Assembly (NCBI GenBank): GCA_033763335.1
Contig: JANRKU010000020.1
Coordinates: 1 to 32,265 of the forward strand
Length of the DNA: 32,265 nt
Source: GCA-2794515 sp033763335
GTDB lineage: Bacteria > Chloroflexota > Anaerolineae > Aggregatilineales > Phototrophicaceae
Reading direction: 5' to 3'
Shown piece by piece: positions 1 through 7,682 of the stretch. Below the pieces are notes generated by a model. That model was given only the letters and a program-made list of their open reading frames with translations. It was not told the origin of the DNA and searched no databases. The position numbers were made by a program, and so were the translations under genes. Position 1 is the stretch's first letter; each line of letters opens with the position of its first letter.

Positions 1-267
1 GGGCAAGTCAATGATATGCTCACGAATACGACTAATATCTGGCTGACCACTTTCAAGCGCCCCCATTTTGTCACCTATCGGGATTATGTCAAGCAGTTTG
101 AAGAGGCGGTAAGTCTCAATTTTGCCCTCTGCCCCATACAAATCGAATTGACCGACCTCACCTTACGGTTATATACCCCCAATGATGGGCGATTTTTAGG
201 ATGCCCAGAACCGCCCTATACCCCCGATGTGTTGACCCCTTGTGAAAGGCGTTTTTATAACCCGTGA
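1..267 (+). CDS. C-terminal part of an unrecognised protein, cut by the left window edge
   Basis: The reading frame is open from the first base of the window (GGG CAA GTC AAT GAT ATG), so this is either the tail of a longer gene or a short gene starting at the ATG at 16. No ribosome binding site can be judged ahead of position 16. The readable part is about 88 residues, soluble in character, with aromatic residues in its first half and a Pro/Cys-containing tail (CPEPPYTPDVLTPCERR). I do not recognise a family. Its TGA stop overlaps the GTG start of the next gene by four bases (264-267), which suggests translational coupling with the downstream membrane protease. Confidence 0.5.
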   Translation, partial: GQVNDMLTNTTNIWLTTFKRPHFVTYRDYVKQFEEAVSLNFALCPIQIELTDLTLRLYTPNDGRFLGCPEPPYTPDVLTPCERRFYNP

Positions 268-1037
268 ATACCCGCACCGATAATCAATTACTGGTCTCAT
301 TTTTTATTTGGATACTCATCATTTCCGTCCCATTTTGGTTGATGGGCATGATGATTCAAGTGGAGTTGCCCATTAAATTGCCCCTTAGCGCACTCATGAC
401 ATTTAACCCCATGCTTGTGGCGCTCATTTTCACCTATCGCGCAGAGGGCATGGTTGGTGTAAAGGCATTATTGGGGCGCATATTCGATTTTAAGCGTATC
501 CAACAAAAACGATGGTATGCGGTCATTTTTCTGCTCATGCCTCTCATTGCCAGTATTGAATTTGGGCTAATCGTGTTGTTTCGTGATGACATCACCGAGG
601 TGCAATTGCCGATTTTAATCGGAATCCCCATGTTCGTGCTGTTTTTCATCGCCGCCTGTGGTGAAGAATTGGGATGGCAAGCCTATGGCTATGACCGCTT
701 AGCAAATGGGCGTAGTGCATTACAGGCAGGCATCATTTTGGGGGTGATATGGGCAGTATGGCATGTTATCCCGTATATCCAGACATCAGATACCCTGATA
801 TGGGTTTTTTGGCAATGTATGGTGACGATTTTATTACGCATCCTGATTGTTTGGGTGTATGTCAACACGGGGAAAAGTGCTTTTTCGGCAATCGTATTTC
901 ATGCCATGATTAATGTGAGTGCCTTTTTATTCCCCAATTATGGCTCATATTATGACCCATTCGTCGCCACAATGGTCGTTGGCGTGGCTGTGGTGGTGAT
1001 TGTGAGGGTATGGGGAAGGGCATTATCAAATAACTAG
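264..1037 (+). CDS. CPBP-family intramembrane metalloprotease (CAAX protease / Abi family)
   Basis: This 257-residue polytopic membrane protein has about seven hydrophobic stretches. It carries the signature motifs of the CPBP family in order: a paired glutamate motif EELGWQAYG (E134, E135), a WAVWHV motif (H167) and an HAMIN motif (H213, N217). In characterised relatives these residues bind zinc within the membrane. The family includes Rce1-type prenyl-protein proteases and bacterial proteins tied to bacteriocin self-immunity or membrane stress. The usual EExxxR arginine is glutamine here (EELGWQ), a modest deviation. The GTG start overlaps the stop of the preceding frame by four bases, so the two are probably co-transcribed. 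The substrate is unknown. Confidence 0.85.
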   Translation: MNTRTDNQLLVSFFIWILIISVPFWLMGMMIQVELPIKLPLSALMTFNPMLVALIFTYRAEGMVGVKALLGRIFDFKRIQQKRWYAVIFLLMPLIASIEFGLIVLFRDDITEVQLPILIGIPMFVLFFIAACGEELGWQAYGYDRLANGRSALQAGIILGVIWAVWHVIPYIQTSDTLIWVFWQCMVTILLRILIVWVYVNTGKSAFSAIVFHAMINVSAFLFPNYGSYYDPFVATMVVGVAVVVIVRVWGRALSNN

Positions 1038-1073
1038 GTAAAAAACGAAATTTCTAACGTTGGTAAGTCATTA

Positions 1074-1079
1074 TATACT
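1074..1079 (+). promoter_or_regulatory. possible -10 box ahead of the two-gene module
   Basis: TATACT lies about 25 bases ahead of the next start codon in an AT-rich gap. A weak TTTCTA sits 17 bases upstream in the -35 position. This would give the two-gene module its own transcript, separate from the protease gene. The -35 match is poor, so the call is tentative. Confidence 0.3.
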
Positions 1080-1103
1080 CTAAAATAGAAGGACTATCAA
1101 GTG

Positions 1104-1679
1104 ATGGAAGATGAAGGTTTTCTCAAAATTGTTTTAGATGAATTGCTTGAATGGAATATTTTAGGAATTACAAAGACATCTGCCAAGAATTTTATGGATG
1201 CTTGTATTGTCTGCCTAGCTAATCAGCATCACCACAGCAATGTTAATCTAAAACTTGTTGAGAATGGTCATCTTCAACAAGCGAGATTGGTTTGGACACA
1301 GATATTAGATGACCAAACACGCCGTACATGGCGCGATTTATACGAGGCGGTAGAATATGGTGCGACAGGATTAGCCATTCTATTGGTCATCAAGCGAACA
1401 CCTTACACTATTTTAGAGCGGTCTGTTCGTGGAACAGGATTTGATTATTGGCTTTTAGATAAAGAGTCGGCACAATCATCAGAATGGATTACGCAAGGCA
1501 ATGCGCGATTAGAAATATCTGGTGTTTTGAAGGCTGATAAAGACAGTATCATTAAAAATCGCATAAAAGAGAAGTTGAATCAAGTTTCAAATGATTCAAC
1601 ATTTCCAACACTCATTATCGTTGTAGAATTTAGTCATCCAGAAGTTCATATGGTGTGGAAACATGACCCCAATACGTGA
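1104..1679 (+). CDS. conserved hypothetical protein, first gene of a two-gene module
   Basis: This is a soluble protein of about 191 residues. GTG (1101) and ATG (1104) are adjacent in-frame starts. I prefer the ATG, though the AAGG at 1089-1092 could serve either. The N-terminal half is helical. The centre holds an 'RSVRGTGFDYWL' segment followed by 'ARLEISG', and the C-terminal third ends in a beta-like stretch (TLIIVVEFSHPEVHMVW). From memory, proteins with a G-T-G-x-D-Y-W-L then L-E-(V/I)-S-G pattern occur beside TPR-like genes in cyanobacteria and Chloroflexota. I know of no established function. Its last 17 bases overlap the next gene in another frame, which implies tight co-translation. 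Codons look AT-richer than in neighbouring genes, possibly from horizontal transfer. Confidence 0.65.
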   Translation: MEDEGFLKIVLDELLEWNILGITKTSAKNFMDACIVCLANQHHHSNVNLKLVENGHLQQARLVWTQILDDQTRRTWRDLYEAVEYGATGLAILLVIKRTPYTILERSVRGTGFDYWLLDKESAQSSEWITQGNARLEISGVLKADKDSIIKNRIKEKLNQVSNDSTFPTLIIVVEFSHPEVHMVWKHDPNT

Positions 1680-2232
1680 TATTCATAGACAAGCAATGGA
1701 AATTGCAGATGAGGCATTTATGGCGAAACGTTTAGGTGAACTAGACCGCGCCAAAAGTCTTTTTTTGCAATCGTTTGAATTAGAATTGAGTATTGCCCAA
1801 CAAGCTACCACAGAACCGAGTCGCTCTGTGTTATTAAGAAGTGCCGCCACACTCGCGTTACATGCAGAACACTATCGTGAGGCAGAACGAGTCGCGGCTA
1901 TGGGTTTAAGTGGAAATCCGCCATCCGAAATTGCCGATGAATTGCGTGATGTGTTGGGAAAAAGTAATTTTTATCGGCAACTCTCTATGCAAATCAGCGA
2001 ACAAGTGCCTAATGAGCAAGTTGCTTTTGAAGGGCAGTTGTTATATGTAGATGCCTTCAAAGACAATAAAATCAAAATCTTAGATGAAAGCGGAAAAAAG
2101 CATACCATTACAGTATCGGACACTATTGCCGAAGAGATTGTTCGCATCTATTTTGGTAAAAAAGTGATAATACATGCCATTCGTAACCAGAAAAAACTGC
2201 TTCTACGAGATATTCATTTGGTATCAGAATAA
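1663..2232 (+). CDS. TPR-like helical protein, second gene of the two-gene module
   Basis: This 189-residue protein has an N-terminal helical-repeat region (about residues 5-95). The pattern 'AKRLGELDRAKSLFLQSFELE', 'EPSRSVLLRSAATLAL', 'REAERVAAMGLSGNPPSEIADELRD' is typical of a short TPR-type protein that I recall from cyanobacteria and Chloroflexota. The C-terminal part (about 115-189) is beta-rich and may form a small separate domain. The ATG at 1663 lies inside the upstream gene, overlapping it by 17 bases. The pair could encode a complex, for example a regulatory or toxin-antitoxin-like unit, but no catalytic motif is visible in either protein and none should be assumed. Confidence 0.7.
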   Translation: MTPIRDIHRQAMEIADEAFMAKRLGELDRAKSLFLQSFELELSIAQQATTEPSRSVLLRSAATLALHAEHYREAERVAAMGLSGNPPSEIADELRDVLGKSNFYRQLSMQISEQVPNEQVAFEGQLLYVDAFKDNKIKILDESGKKHTITVSDTIAEEIVRIYFGKKVIIHAIRNQKKLLLRDIHLVSE

Positions 2233-2261
2233 AAATTAAGGGGGATAGTTAGCCCATCCCC
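2231..2261 (-). terminator. probable terminator after the cupin gene
   Basis: On the minus strand, GGGGAT (2261-2256) pairs with ATCCCC (2246-2241) across a nine-base loop, and CTTAATTTTT follows. The hairpin lies just beyond the cupin stop and in the convergent gap with the TPR-like gene, so it may work in both directions. Confidence 0.55.
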
Positions 2262-2268
2262 AAATGAT

Positions 2269-2700
2269 TTATCGCATCCATGTATCGTATTTTTCGGATA
2301 GCGCCATCATAACGGCTTCATCAGCGAATTGGGCATCGGTCATGGTTGCCAATTCTGCTAAATAGCTATCAAATCCCCCAGGGGTAAAAATGGTGATGAG
2401 TTTGCCGCCTTTTTCGCATGTCACATCATGCCATATATTGGCAGGGATATTAATCACCATGCCAGCAGTAGCAATCACTGTTTCATCATCAAATTTGAAT
2501 TCAACCATACCCTCTAAGATATAAAATATTTCCACCATCTGTTTGTGATGATGGCGCGGCAAATGAAATCCGGGCTTTAGGGTATCTTCGACCACCGTTA
2601 CACGCCCATTGGTAAAATCATGTGTGGTTTTGACATAAATATGGTCATTTGACCAATCATAATCTGTGCCTGCGCCAGATGCGATAATCTGCTGTTTCAT
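2269..2700 (-). CDS. cupin-domain protein
   Basis: This is a single-domain cupin of 143 residues. The first conserved motif is PGFHLPRHHH followed by E57 (VEIFYILEG). The second is AGMVINIPANIWHDV with H91. These His/Glu residues make a standard metal-binding cupin site. Such proteins range from isomerases to dioxygenases and ligand sensors, so the substrate is open. I chose the ATG at 2700 because GAGGAG precedes it by about six bases. A longer frame reaching 2745 would run into the terminator hairpin of the upstream gene. The gene is separated from the upstream ATPase gene by that terminator, so it probably has its own weak promoter or depends on readthrough. Confidence 0.85.
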   Translation of the reverse strand: MKQQIIASGAGTDYDWSNDHIYVKTTHDFTNGRVTVVEDTLKPGFHLPRHHHKQMVEIFYILEGMVEFKFDDETVIATAGMVINIPANIWHDVTCEKGGKLITIFTPGGFDSYLAELATMTDAQFADEAVMMALSEKYDTWMR

Positions 2701-2724
2701 ATAAAGCTCCTCGTGAATAACAAT

Positions 2725-2753
2725 AAAAAAGCGGATGGGCAACACCCATCCGC
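2725..2753 (-). terminator. strong rho-independent terminator after the HerA-like ATPase gene
   Basis: A perfect nine-base-pair stem (GCGGATGGG at 2731-2739 with CCCATCCGC at 2745-2753) closes a five-base loop. Read on the minus strand it is followed directly by six T residues. It lies 15 bases past the stop of the large ATPase gene. Confidence 0.9.
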
Positions 2754-2767
2754 GAGATTACGATAAA

Positions 2768-5494
2768 TTAGTAGGCTTGCAAGAATACCACTTGCCCGTT
2801 GATGTTGGCATACCACGCGGGCAACCATCCAATTCCAAAGAGTTCCAATTGAATATCTTTCTTGAGTGCGTTAATGACATACTCGCGGGTTTGTTCAATC
2901 ACACTCACCCAATAATCATTGATCTTTTGGACTTGTTCTTCAAATTCGATTTCAATCCGTTCTAGCTCACGCTCCAAATCGGTCATGATTTCTTTGCGTT
3001 CACGGATATTATCTTTGGTATTGCGTTTGTAGCGTGATGTCCGACTAATACGCGACAGCGTGTAATTGGTGTTGCCTTTCATCAAACTGGTGATGGCTTC
3101 ACCTGTGGTAAAGAGTTCTTCGCGTTGTAGCCCCTTCAATTGGGTTTGCTCGGAGCGAATATCACGCTCTGTTTTGCGGAGTTTGCCCTCTGCTTTGTCC
3201 ATCATCGCGCCATATTTTTCTGACAATTTATCAATAGCGAGGTCGCGTTGTTCACGCGCCGCTTGTTGCACCCGCGCCTGAAATTCACTGAATTCGGTGT
3301 CGGGATTGCCATAAATGGCGAGTGTCTCATTCACAGGGATGATGAGTTGCGCGGTGTTATAGAGCATATCTACCACTTCCCGTTTGAGGGCAGTGAGGCG
3401 TGCGCTATCGGCTAAACCGGGTGATAATTCGCCAAAAATAGCGGGATTTTGCGGATTTTGCTCAATCATACGGGCTTCGACAGGATCCATCATATAATCT
3501 TCCCAATGGATGATGCCCATGCGTTGTAAATCGGTGACGAAATAGCTAAACATCCGCGCTGTGTAAATATTGGCTTTGCGGTCTGCATAGCGAATCATGG
3601 CTTGTGACATGAGTCCGGGTTTATAGACCAATTGCACTTGTGTGCCACCACCACCGCCCATAATCCCCGTCTTTTGTGACCATTGTTGCAATGCCGATTG
3701 ATACGGGACACGCACAGGTAAAAAGTATTGCGACACGGTGCTAGAAAGCGGTGGGGGATTATTGGAATATCCCGAAATGGCGCTCGATTGTGACACCGCA
3801 GGCATATTTTGGCTGGGTTGTGGTGTCGTCATCTGCATAGGCATGGTGGGTTGAACCGATGCCGATTGTGCCGTGAAATTCATCGGTGGTGGGGGTGGTG
3901 GCTGGGTTGCACGGGTATTGGGCAATGGTGGCGGTGGTGGGACATTCATCCCTGTGCCACTGGGCATATTTTGGGGTGGTGGGGGTGGAGGCGGGGTTGT
4001 TTGCATTCCTGCTTGTTGTTGCCATGTGGGTTTGGGCGCATTCATCGCTTGTTGTTGGATTGTGACCATCAATTCTTGGCGTTGTCTGCCCATGAGCAGT
4101 TGAATTTGTTGGCGGGTCAATGGACCGCGCAAATAACTCATTGCCCAACGGCTATGTACCAATACAGGACCACCCTCACTATGCACATTCCGCATCAAAA
4201 ACACACGCGGGGCAATATCGGCAATCATCATTTCAATGTCTTGTAAACTGAGATTATCGTTGACATTCGCCATCGCCTGCAAGCCATCCATCACCCGCTT
4301 GCGGTCATTATCCGATTGCAAGCGCCCAATAAACCACGTCCCTGCATTGGTCAGACCCTTATAATCGAGGTCGCCCGGATTTTGGGTGGCGAGGATAAGA
4401 CCCAACCCAAAGGCACGGGCTTGTTTGAGCAAGCGCATGAGGGGTTCTTTGGTCGGCGGATTTTTTGGATATGGCGGAAAGTAGCCGAACATCTCATCAA
4501 TATAAAGCAGGGCGCGGAGGCTGGTCGTGCCTTGTTGGGTACGCATCCAACCAAGCATGTTCTCTAATAACAAAGTGGTGATGAATTGGCGTTCTGGTTC
4601 AGACAGATGGGCGATATAAAAAATAGATACACGCGGTCTGCCGTTGGGTTGATAGAGCAAATGGTGAATATCCAATGGATGTCCACTAATCCATGATTGG
4701 AAGGACGGGGCGGCGATGATGTTATTCATCTCCAATGCCAATTTGGTGCGGGCTTTTTCTGGGAAATATTTTTCGAGTGGGAACACCCCCAAGGTATCAA
4801 AGGGTGGTTTTTGGATTTGCAAAATAATTTCTTCTAGGCTGAGGTCTTTGCCTTGCTTCCACGCATTTTCAAAAATGTTGGAGATGAGGACATGCTCACG
4901 GTCTTTAACAGGTTCTACTGATAAGCCCGCCAGCGCCAAAATTGCCGATGTAATGCCTTTGATTTGTTCACGGTTGGCTTCTTCATTTGCCATCCAGCCA
5001 TCACGCGGGGCGCGGAGCGAAGCAAGAATACTGATGGGCAAGCCTGCATCTGACCCTGGTGTATAAATGCTATATTTACTCGCCAATTGCAACCATTTCA
5101 CACGGTCTGGCACAATGCCCCAATTTTCGAGTCCTGTTTGCCATTTCCGCGCCACATCCGCCGCATATTGGGGAATATCCATATTGGCACGACGGGCATC
5201 ATCCACATTGACCCACGGCTCAAAATCTTCTGGACGCAAATCGGGGAAGGTGAGCAGAAGGTTGGTAATATCGCCTTTGGGGTCTATGATGATGGCGGGG
5301 ATATTATCCAGAATGGCTTCTTCGAGCATGGTAATGCACAAGCCCGTCTTACCACTGCCTGTCATGCCAACGACAACGGCATGGGTAGTGAGGTCACGGG
5401 CATCATAATAGACCACATCATCCGTGAGCCGATTGGTTTCGGGGTCATATTGTCTCCCCAAGTAAAAATTCGCTTTTGCTTCTATAAATGCCAT
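2768..5494 (-). CDS. HerA-like (DUF87/DUF853-type) ATPase with polyproline linker and C-terminal coiled coil
   Basis: The protein has 908 residues. The ATPase core shows Walker A GMTGSGKT (43-50), DPKGD (71-75), Walker B LLYIDEM (329-335), a sensor-like ATQNPGDLDY (369-378) and an arginine-rich GRLQSDNDRKR (390-400). This order fits the HerA/FtsK-like superfamily of hexameric DNA or protein translocases. Residues 498-585 form a low-complexity linker with runs of seven, five and six prolines. The C-terminal third (about 750-890) is highly charged and predicted coiled coil, ending in a conserved-looking aromatic segment. GGGAG lies about nine bases ahead of the ATG. It is the last gene of a same-strand group with a PLD-like and a PmeII-like protein and ends at a strong terminator. 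A role in DNA processing or defence is possible; a housekeeping role is equally open. Confidence 0.85.
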   Translation of the reverse strand: MAFIEAKANFYLGRQYDPETNRLTDDVVYYDARDLTTHAVVVGMTGSGKTGLCITMLEEAILDNIPAIIIDPKGDITNLLLTFPDLRPEDFEPWVNVDDARRANMDIPQYAADVARKWQTGLENWGIVPDRVKWLQLASKYSIYTPGSDAGLPISILASLRAPRDGWMANEEANREQIKGITSAILALAGLSVEPVKDREHVLISNIFENAWKQGKDLSLEEIILQIQKPPFDTLGVFPLEKYFPEKARTKLALEMNNIIAAPSFQSWISGHPLDIHHLLYQPNGRPRVSIFYIAHLSEPERQFITTLLLENMLGWMRTQQGTTSLRALLYIDEMFGYFPPYPKNPPTKEPLMRLLKQARAFGLGLILATQNPGDLDYKGLTNAGTWFIGRLQSDNDRKRVMDGLQAMANVNDNLSLQDIEMMIADIAPRVFLMRNVHSEGGPVLVHSRWAMSYLRGPLTRQQIQLLMGRQRQELMVTIQQQAMNAPKPTWQQQAGMQTTPPPPPPPQNMPSGTGMNVPPPPPLPNTRATQPPPPPPMNFTAQSASVQPTMPMQMTTPQPSQNMPAVSQSSAISGYSNNPPPLSSTVSQYFLPVRVPYQSALQQWSQKTGIMGGGGGTQVQLVYKPGLMSQAMIRYADRKANIYTARMFSYFVTDLQRMGIIHWEDYMMDPVEARMIEQNPQNPAIFGELSPGLADSARLTALKREVVDMLYNTAQLIIPVNETLAIYGNPDTEFSEFQARVQQAAREQRDLAIDKLSEKYGAMMDKAEGKLRKTERDIRSEQTQLKGLQREELFTTGEAITSLMKGNTNYTLSRISRTSRYKRNTKDNIRERKEIMTDLERELERIEIEFEEQVQKINDYWVSVIEQTREYVINALKKDIQLELFGIGWLPAWYANINGQVVFLQAY

Positions 5495-5572
5495 TTTTTA
5501 TGCTCCCATAAACTGGTTATTCGGACGAAATAGCGTGTTATCTCGCATATATATGATACGATAAAATTGCTT

Positions 5573-5599
5573 CATCTGGTGATTGTAGCTATCCAGATG
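5573..5599 (-). terminator. weak hairpin at the stop codon of the PmeII-like gene
   Basis: CATCTGG (5573-5579) and CCAGATG (5593-5599) form a seven-base-pair stem around a 13-base loop that contains the gene's stop codon. Only a short interrupted T tract follows on the minus strand, so termination may be partial and could allow readthrough into the ATPase gene. Confidence 0.3.
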
Positions 5600-6332
5600 G
5601 GGGATTTTCACTATCGGGTAATTCCACCAGCTTGCGCCATTGGATGATGCCGTTCTCAGAAAAATCATCCATTAACTGCTGTGCCAATAGGTTAATGGCG
5701 CGTGCGCGTCCCGCCAAAAAAATATCATCGCGTTCCGCCGCTTGTCCCATCAAAGGGTCTATAATCATATTGTAAAAATTAGCTTCGTCGCTCAAAAATG
5801 ACCAAAAATCGCGCCCAACAATCCGCATAAAGCGCCCTTTCATAGCAATATCAGCCTTGCCATAGCAAATGCCTAATACGGGTTGAATATCAAGGTTCGA
5901 GTCTTTTCCGATGAGGGTATTCCATGCCGTTTCGAGTTGATTCACCAATTGACGGCGTTGTAAATCGCCTCCCCAATGAATTTCGGGGCGGATGGCGACC
6001 AAATAGTGGGTTTTTTCTTTGACAAATTCCAAATCTATCCCATCAAATACCGAACTACCGCCCCCTTGGCAAATACGGATGGTATAAACAGCCAAATCTA
6101 CCAGAAGCCTATTAAATAAGAGTTCCTCTTGTTCTGATAAATATGACTCTAGCACATCTTGGGCAAAATCGGATGCGACATGGATATTTTTTGCCTTCAA
6201 AAAATAGGGAGTGCGCCTTCTGAGTAGGCGGTCAAGCGTGATATTATCTAATAAACGAGATTTTTGATAATGAAATTCGATTAGCCTCTCATATAAGAAG
6301 TTGCGGATTTCGGTCAAATATTCGGCTTTCAT
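5589..6332 (-). CDS. PmeII-type restriction endonuclease homologue with altered catalytic motif
   Basis: This 247-residue protein matches, by recall of family pattern, PmeII-type type II restriction enzymes. It has 'RRTPYFLKAKNI' (39-50), 'LSEQEELLFNRLLVDLAVYT' (65-84), 'GIDLEF' (98-103), 'HWGG' (119-122), 'GICYGKAD' (154-161), 'GRDFWSFLSDE' (173-183) and a C-terminal 'IQWRKLVEL'. In family members the strand after GIDLEF usually reads like VSIKSGPNWG, with the lysine as the PD-(D/E)XK catalytic base. Here it reads LVAIRPEIHWGG, so arginine (R115) stands where lysine is expected. No methyltransferase gene lies nearby. The protein may therefore be an inactive or repurposed nuclease. AAAGGA precedes the ATG by six bases. 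Confidence 0.6.
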   Translation of the reverse strand: MKAEYLTEIRNFLYERLIEFHYQKSRLLDNITLDRLLRRRTPYFLKAKNIHVASDFAQDVLESYLSEQEELLFNRLLVDLAVYTIRICQGGGSSVFDGIDLEFVKEKTHYLVAIRPEIHWGGDLQRRQLVNQLETAWNTLIGKDSNLDIQPVLGICYGKADIAMKGRFMRIVGRDFWSFLSDEANFYNMIIDPLMGQAAERDDIFLAGRARAINLLAQQLMDDFSENGIIQWRKLVELPDSENPPSG

Positions 6333-6349
6333 GTATATCCTTTAATGAT

Positions 6350-6379
6350 AATTAAAGAGGCGCACTTTTGCACGCCTCT
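6350..6379 (-). terminator. probable terminator after the PLD-like gene
   Basis: AGAGGCG (6356-6362) and CGCCTCT (6373-6379) form a perfect seven-base-pair stem. On the minus strand it is followed by TTTAATTAT. It sits between the PLD-like gene and the PmeII-like gene, so the two may be only partly co-transcribed. Confidence 0.55.
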
Positions 6380-6412
6380 ATGACAACATATCTAGATTAT
6401 AGCACGGTTTTT

Positions 6413-7645
6413 CTATCCGCAACGCATATCAGCAGGGTCGGCTTGACGTGCTTGACTTTGGATGCGCTCAAATTCTTGAATATACAACCGCGCAATATCG
6501 GGGCTTTGGATGATGACCAAATTCTCATCATTGCTACGGGTGGCATTTTGCGAAATGTTGAAAGACCCTGTGATGACGGTGTTTTCATCCACAATAAATA
6601 CTTTGTGGTGAAGGGTGTAACCATTGCCATCTTGACGGGCATCAATCCCCACACAGAATAGACGGGGCAATTCGCTAGAATCGGTTTCGCTACCGCGTGT
6701 TTCAAAAACACCAGAGACGGTGATACCCGCTTCTGCACGCGCTAATAGGGCATTACCGATAGAATCTTCGGTGAAAGAGAAGGTCATAAAGCGGATTTCG
6801 CTTTGTGCTTTTTGGAATTCGTTGATAATGGCACTCAAAACGTCTCCACTAGGGGCGAATAAAATGCGAACAGAGACACCATCGGCGCTAAAGCTCAATT
6901 CATGTGCTTCTTTTTTGGGTCCAAATGTGCCAGCAAACATTTGGTCAAATTCTTTTTGATAGGCACTCACAGCGCGGGTACTCCGCATGAAGAGCATATT
7001 GTTGTTATTGCGATAAGTGTCGTTCATGGTGAAGTTCATCGAGCCTGTGATGACGAGGGTGCTATCTATAATCATGAACTTATTGTGCATGAAGGCACTC
7101 CGTTCATCGTAAGTCATGGGGATTTCCACATCAATGAGGGCTTGAATGGTGGAATCTTCATCTTCTACCGTATGTTCATTATCCACAACCATCCGCACTA
7201 CAACACCACGATTTTTTGCCGCTAATACGGCTTGGGTGATGAGAGGGTTATTCCATTCAAAGGCGGCAATATCCAATGTGCGAGTCGCGCTATTCACAGC
7301 ATCAACCACCGCTTGGTCAACCCCGCCCACATAAGTAGAACGGTCAGAATTGCCTGTGGGGGCGGTAAAATAGACCTGCCAAAAATCTTTACGTGCGCCA
7401 TATCCTTGTGAAAAGGATAATAATTGAACTTGCCCACCTGTACCATTATTTTGTGGGATGGCGGTGGGGTTGGCAGAAATTTGTGTTGGACGCGATGCAG
7501 GTTGAGTGGGGAGTTGTGTGCCTGCGTCATCGGTGCTGAAATTAATGCCAAAAAATGCCGCAATGAGGACAATAATACTGCCCACAACACCGATGACGAT
7601 ATTGGCGAGTGAACTTTCTTGTGCTTTTGATTTCTTACTTGCCAT
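6413..7645 (-). CDS. membrane-anchored phospholipase D-like protein with two HKD motifs
   Basis: The protein has 410 residues. The N-terminus is basic (SKKSK) followed by one hydrophobic segment (about 14-34). By the positive-inside rule this places the rest outside the cytoplasm. A Pro/Thr/Gln-rich linker (40-70) precedes two PLD repeats. HKD motif 1 is H187, K189, D194 followed by TGSMNFT. HKD motif 2 is H346, K348, D353 followed by TGSFNIS. Both are intact, so a working phosphodiesterase is expected, either an Nuc-type nuclease or a phospholipase. AGGAG lies upstream of the ATG at a rather long spacing. It follows the helical-protein gene by only 37 bases, so those two are almost certainly one transcript. 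Confidence 0.85.
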   Translation of the reverse strand: MASKKSKAQESSLANIVIGVVGSIIVLIAAFFGINFSTDDAGTQLPTQPASRPTQISANPTAIPQNNGTGGQVQLLSFSQGYGARKDFWQVYFTAPTGNSDRSTYVGGVDQAVVDAVNSATRTLDIAAFEWNNPLITQAVLAAKNRGVVVRMVVDNEHTVEDEDSTIQALIDVEIPMTYDERSAFMHNKFMIIDSTLVITGSMNFTMNDTYRNNNNMLFMRSTRAVSAYQKEFDQMFAGTFGPKKEAHELSFSADGVSVRILFAPSGDVLSAIINEFQKAQSEIRFMTFSFTEDSIGNALLARAEAGITVSGVFETRGSETDSSELPRLFCVGIDARQDGNGYTLHHKVFIVDENTVITGSFNISQNATRSNDENLVIIQSPDIARLYIQEFERIQSQARQADPADMRCG

Positions 7646-7682
7646 GAGGGTTTTGTCTCCTAAAGATAAAAAACGTTAAATA

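Noticed and set aside
3759..4246. Long frames on both strands rich in Gly/Trp or Thr/His across the polyproline linker
   Set aside because: They are shadows of the low-complexity proline codons in the ATPase gene and have no ribosome binding site or family features.
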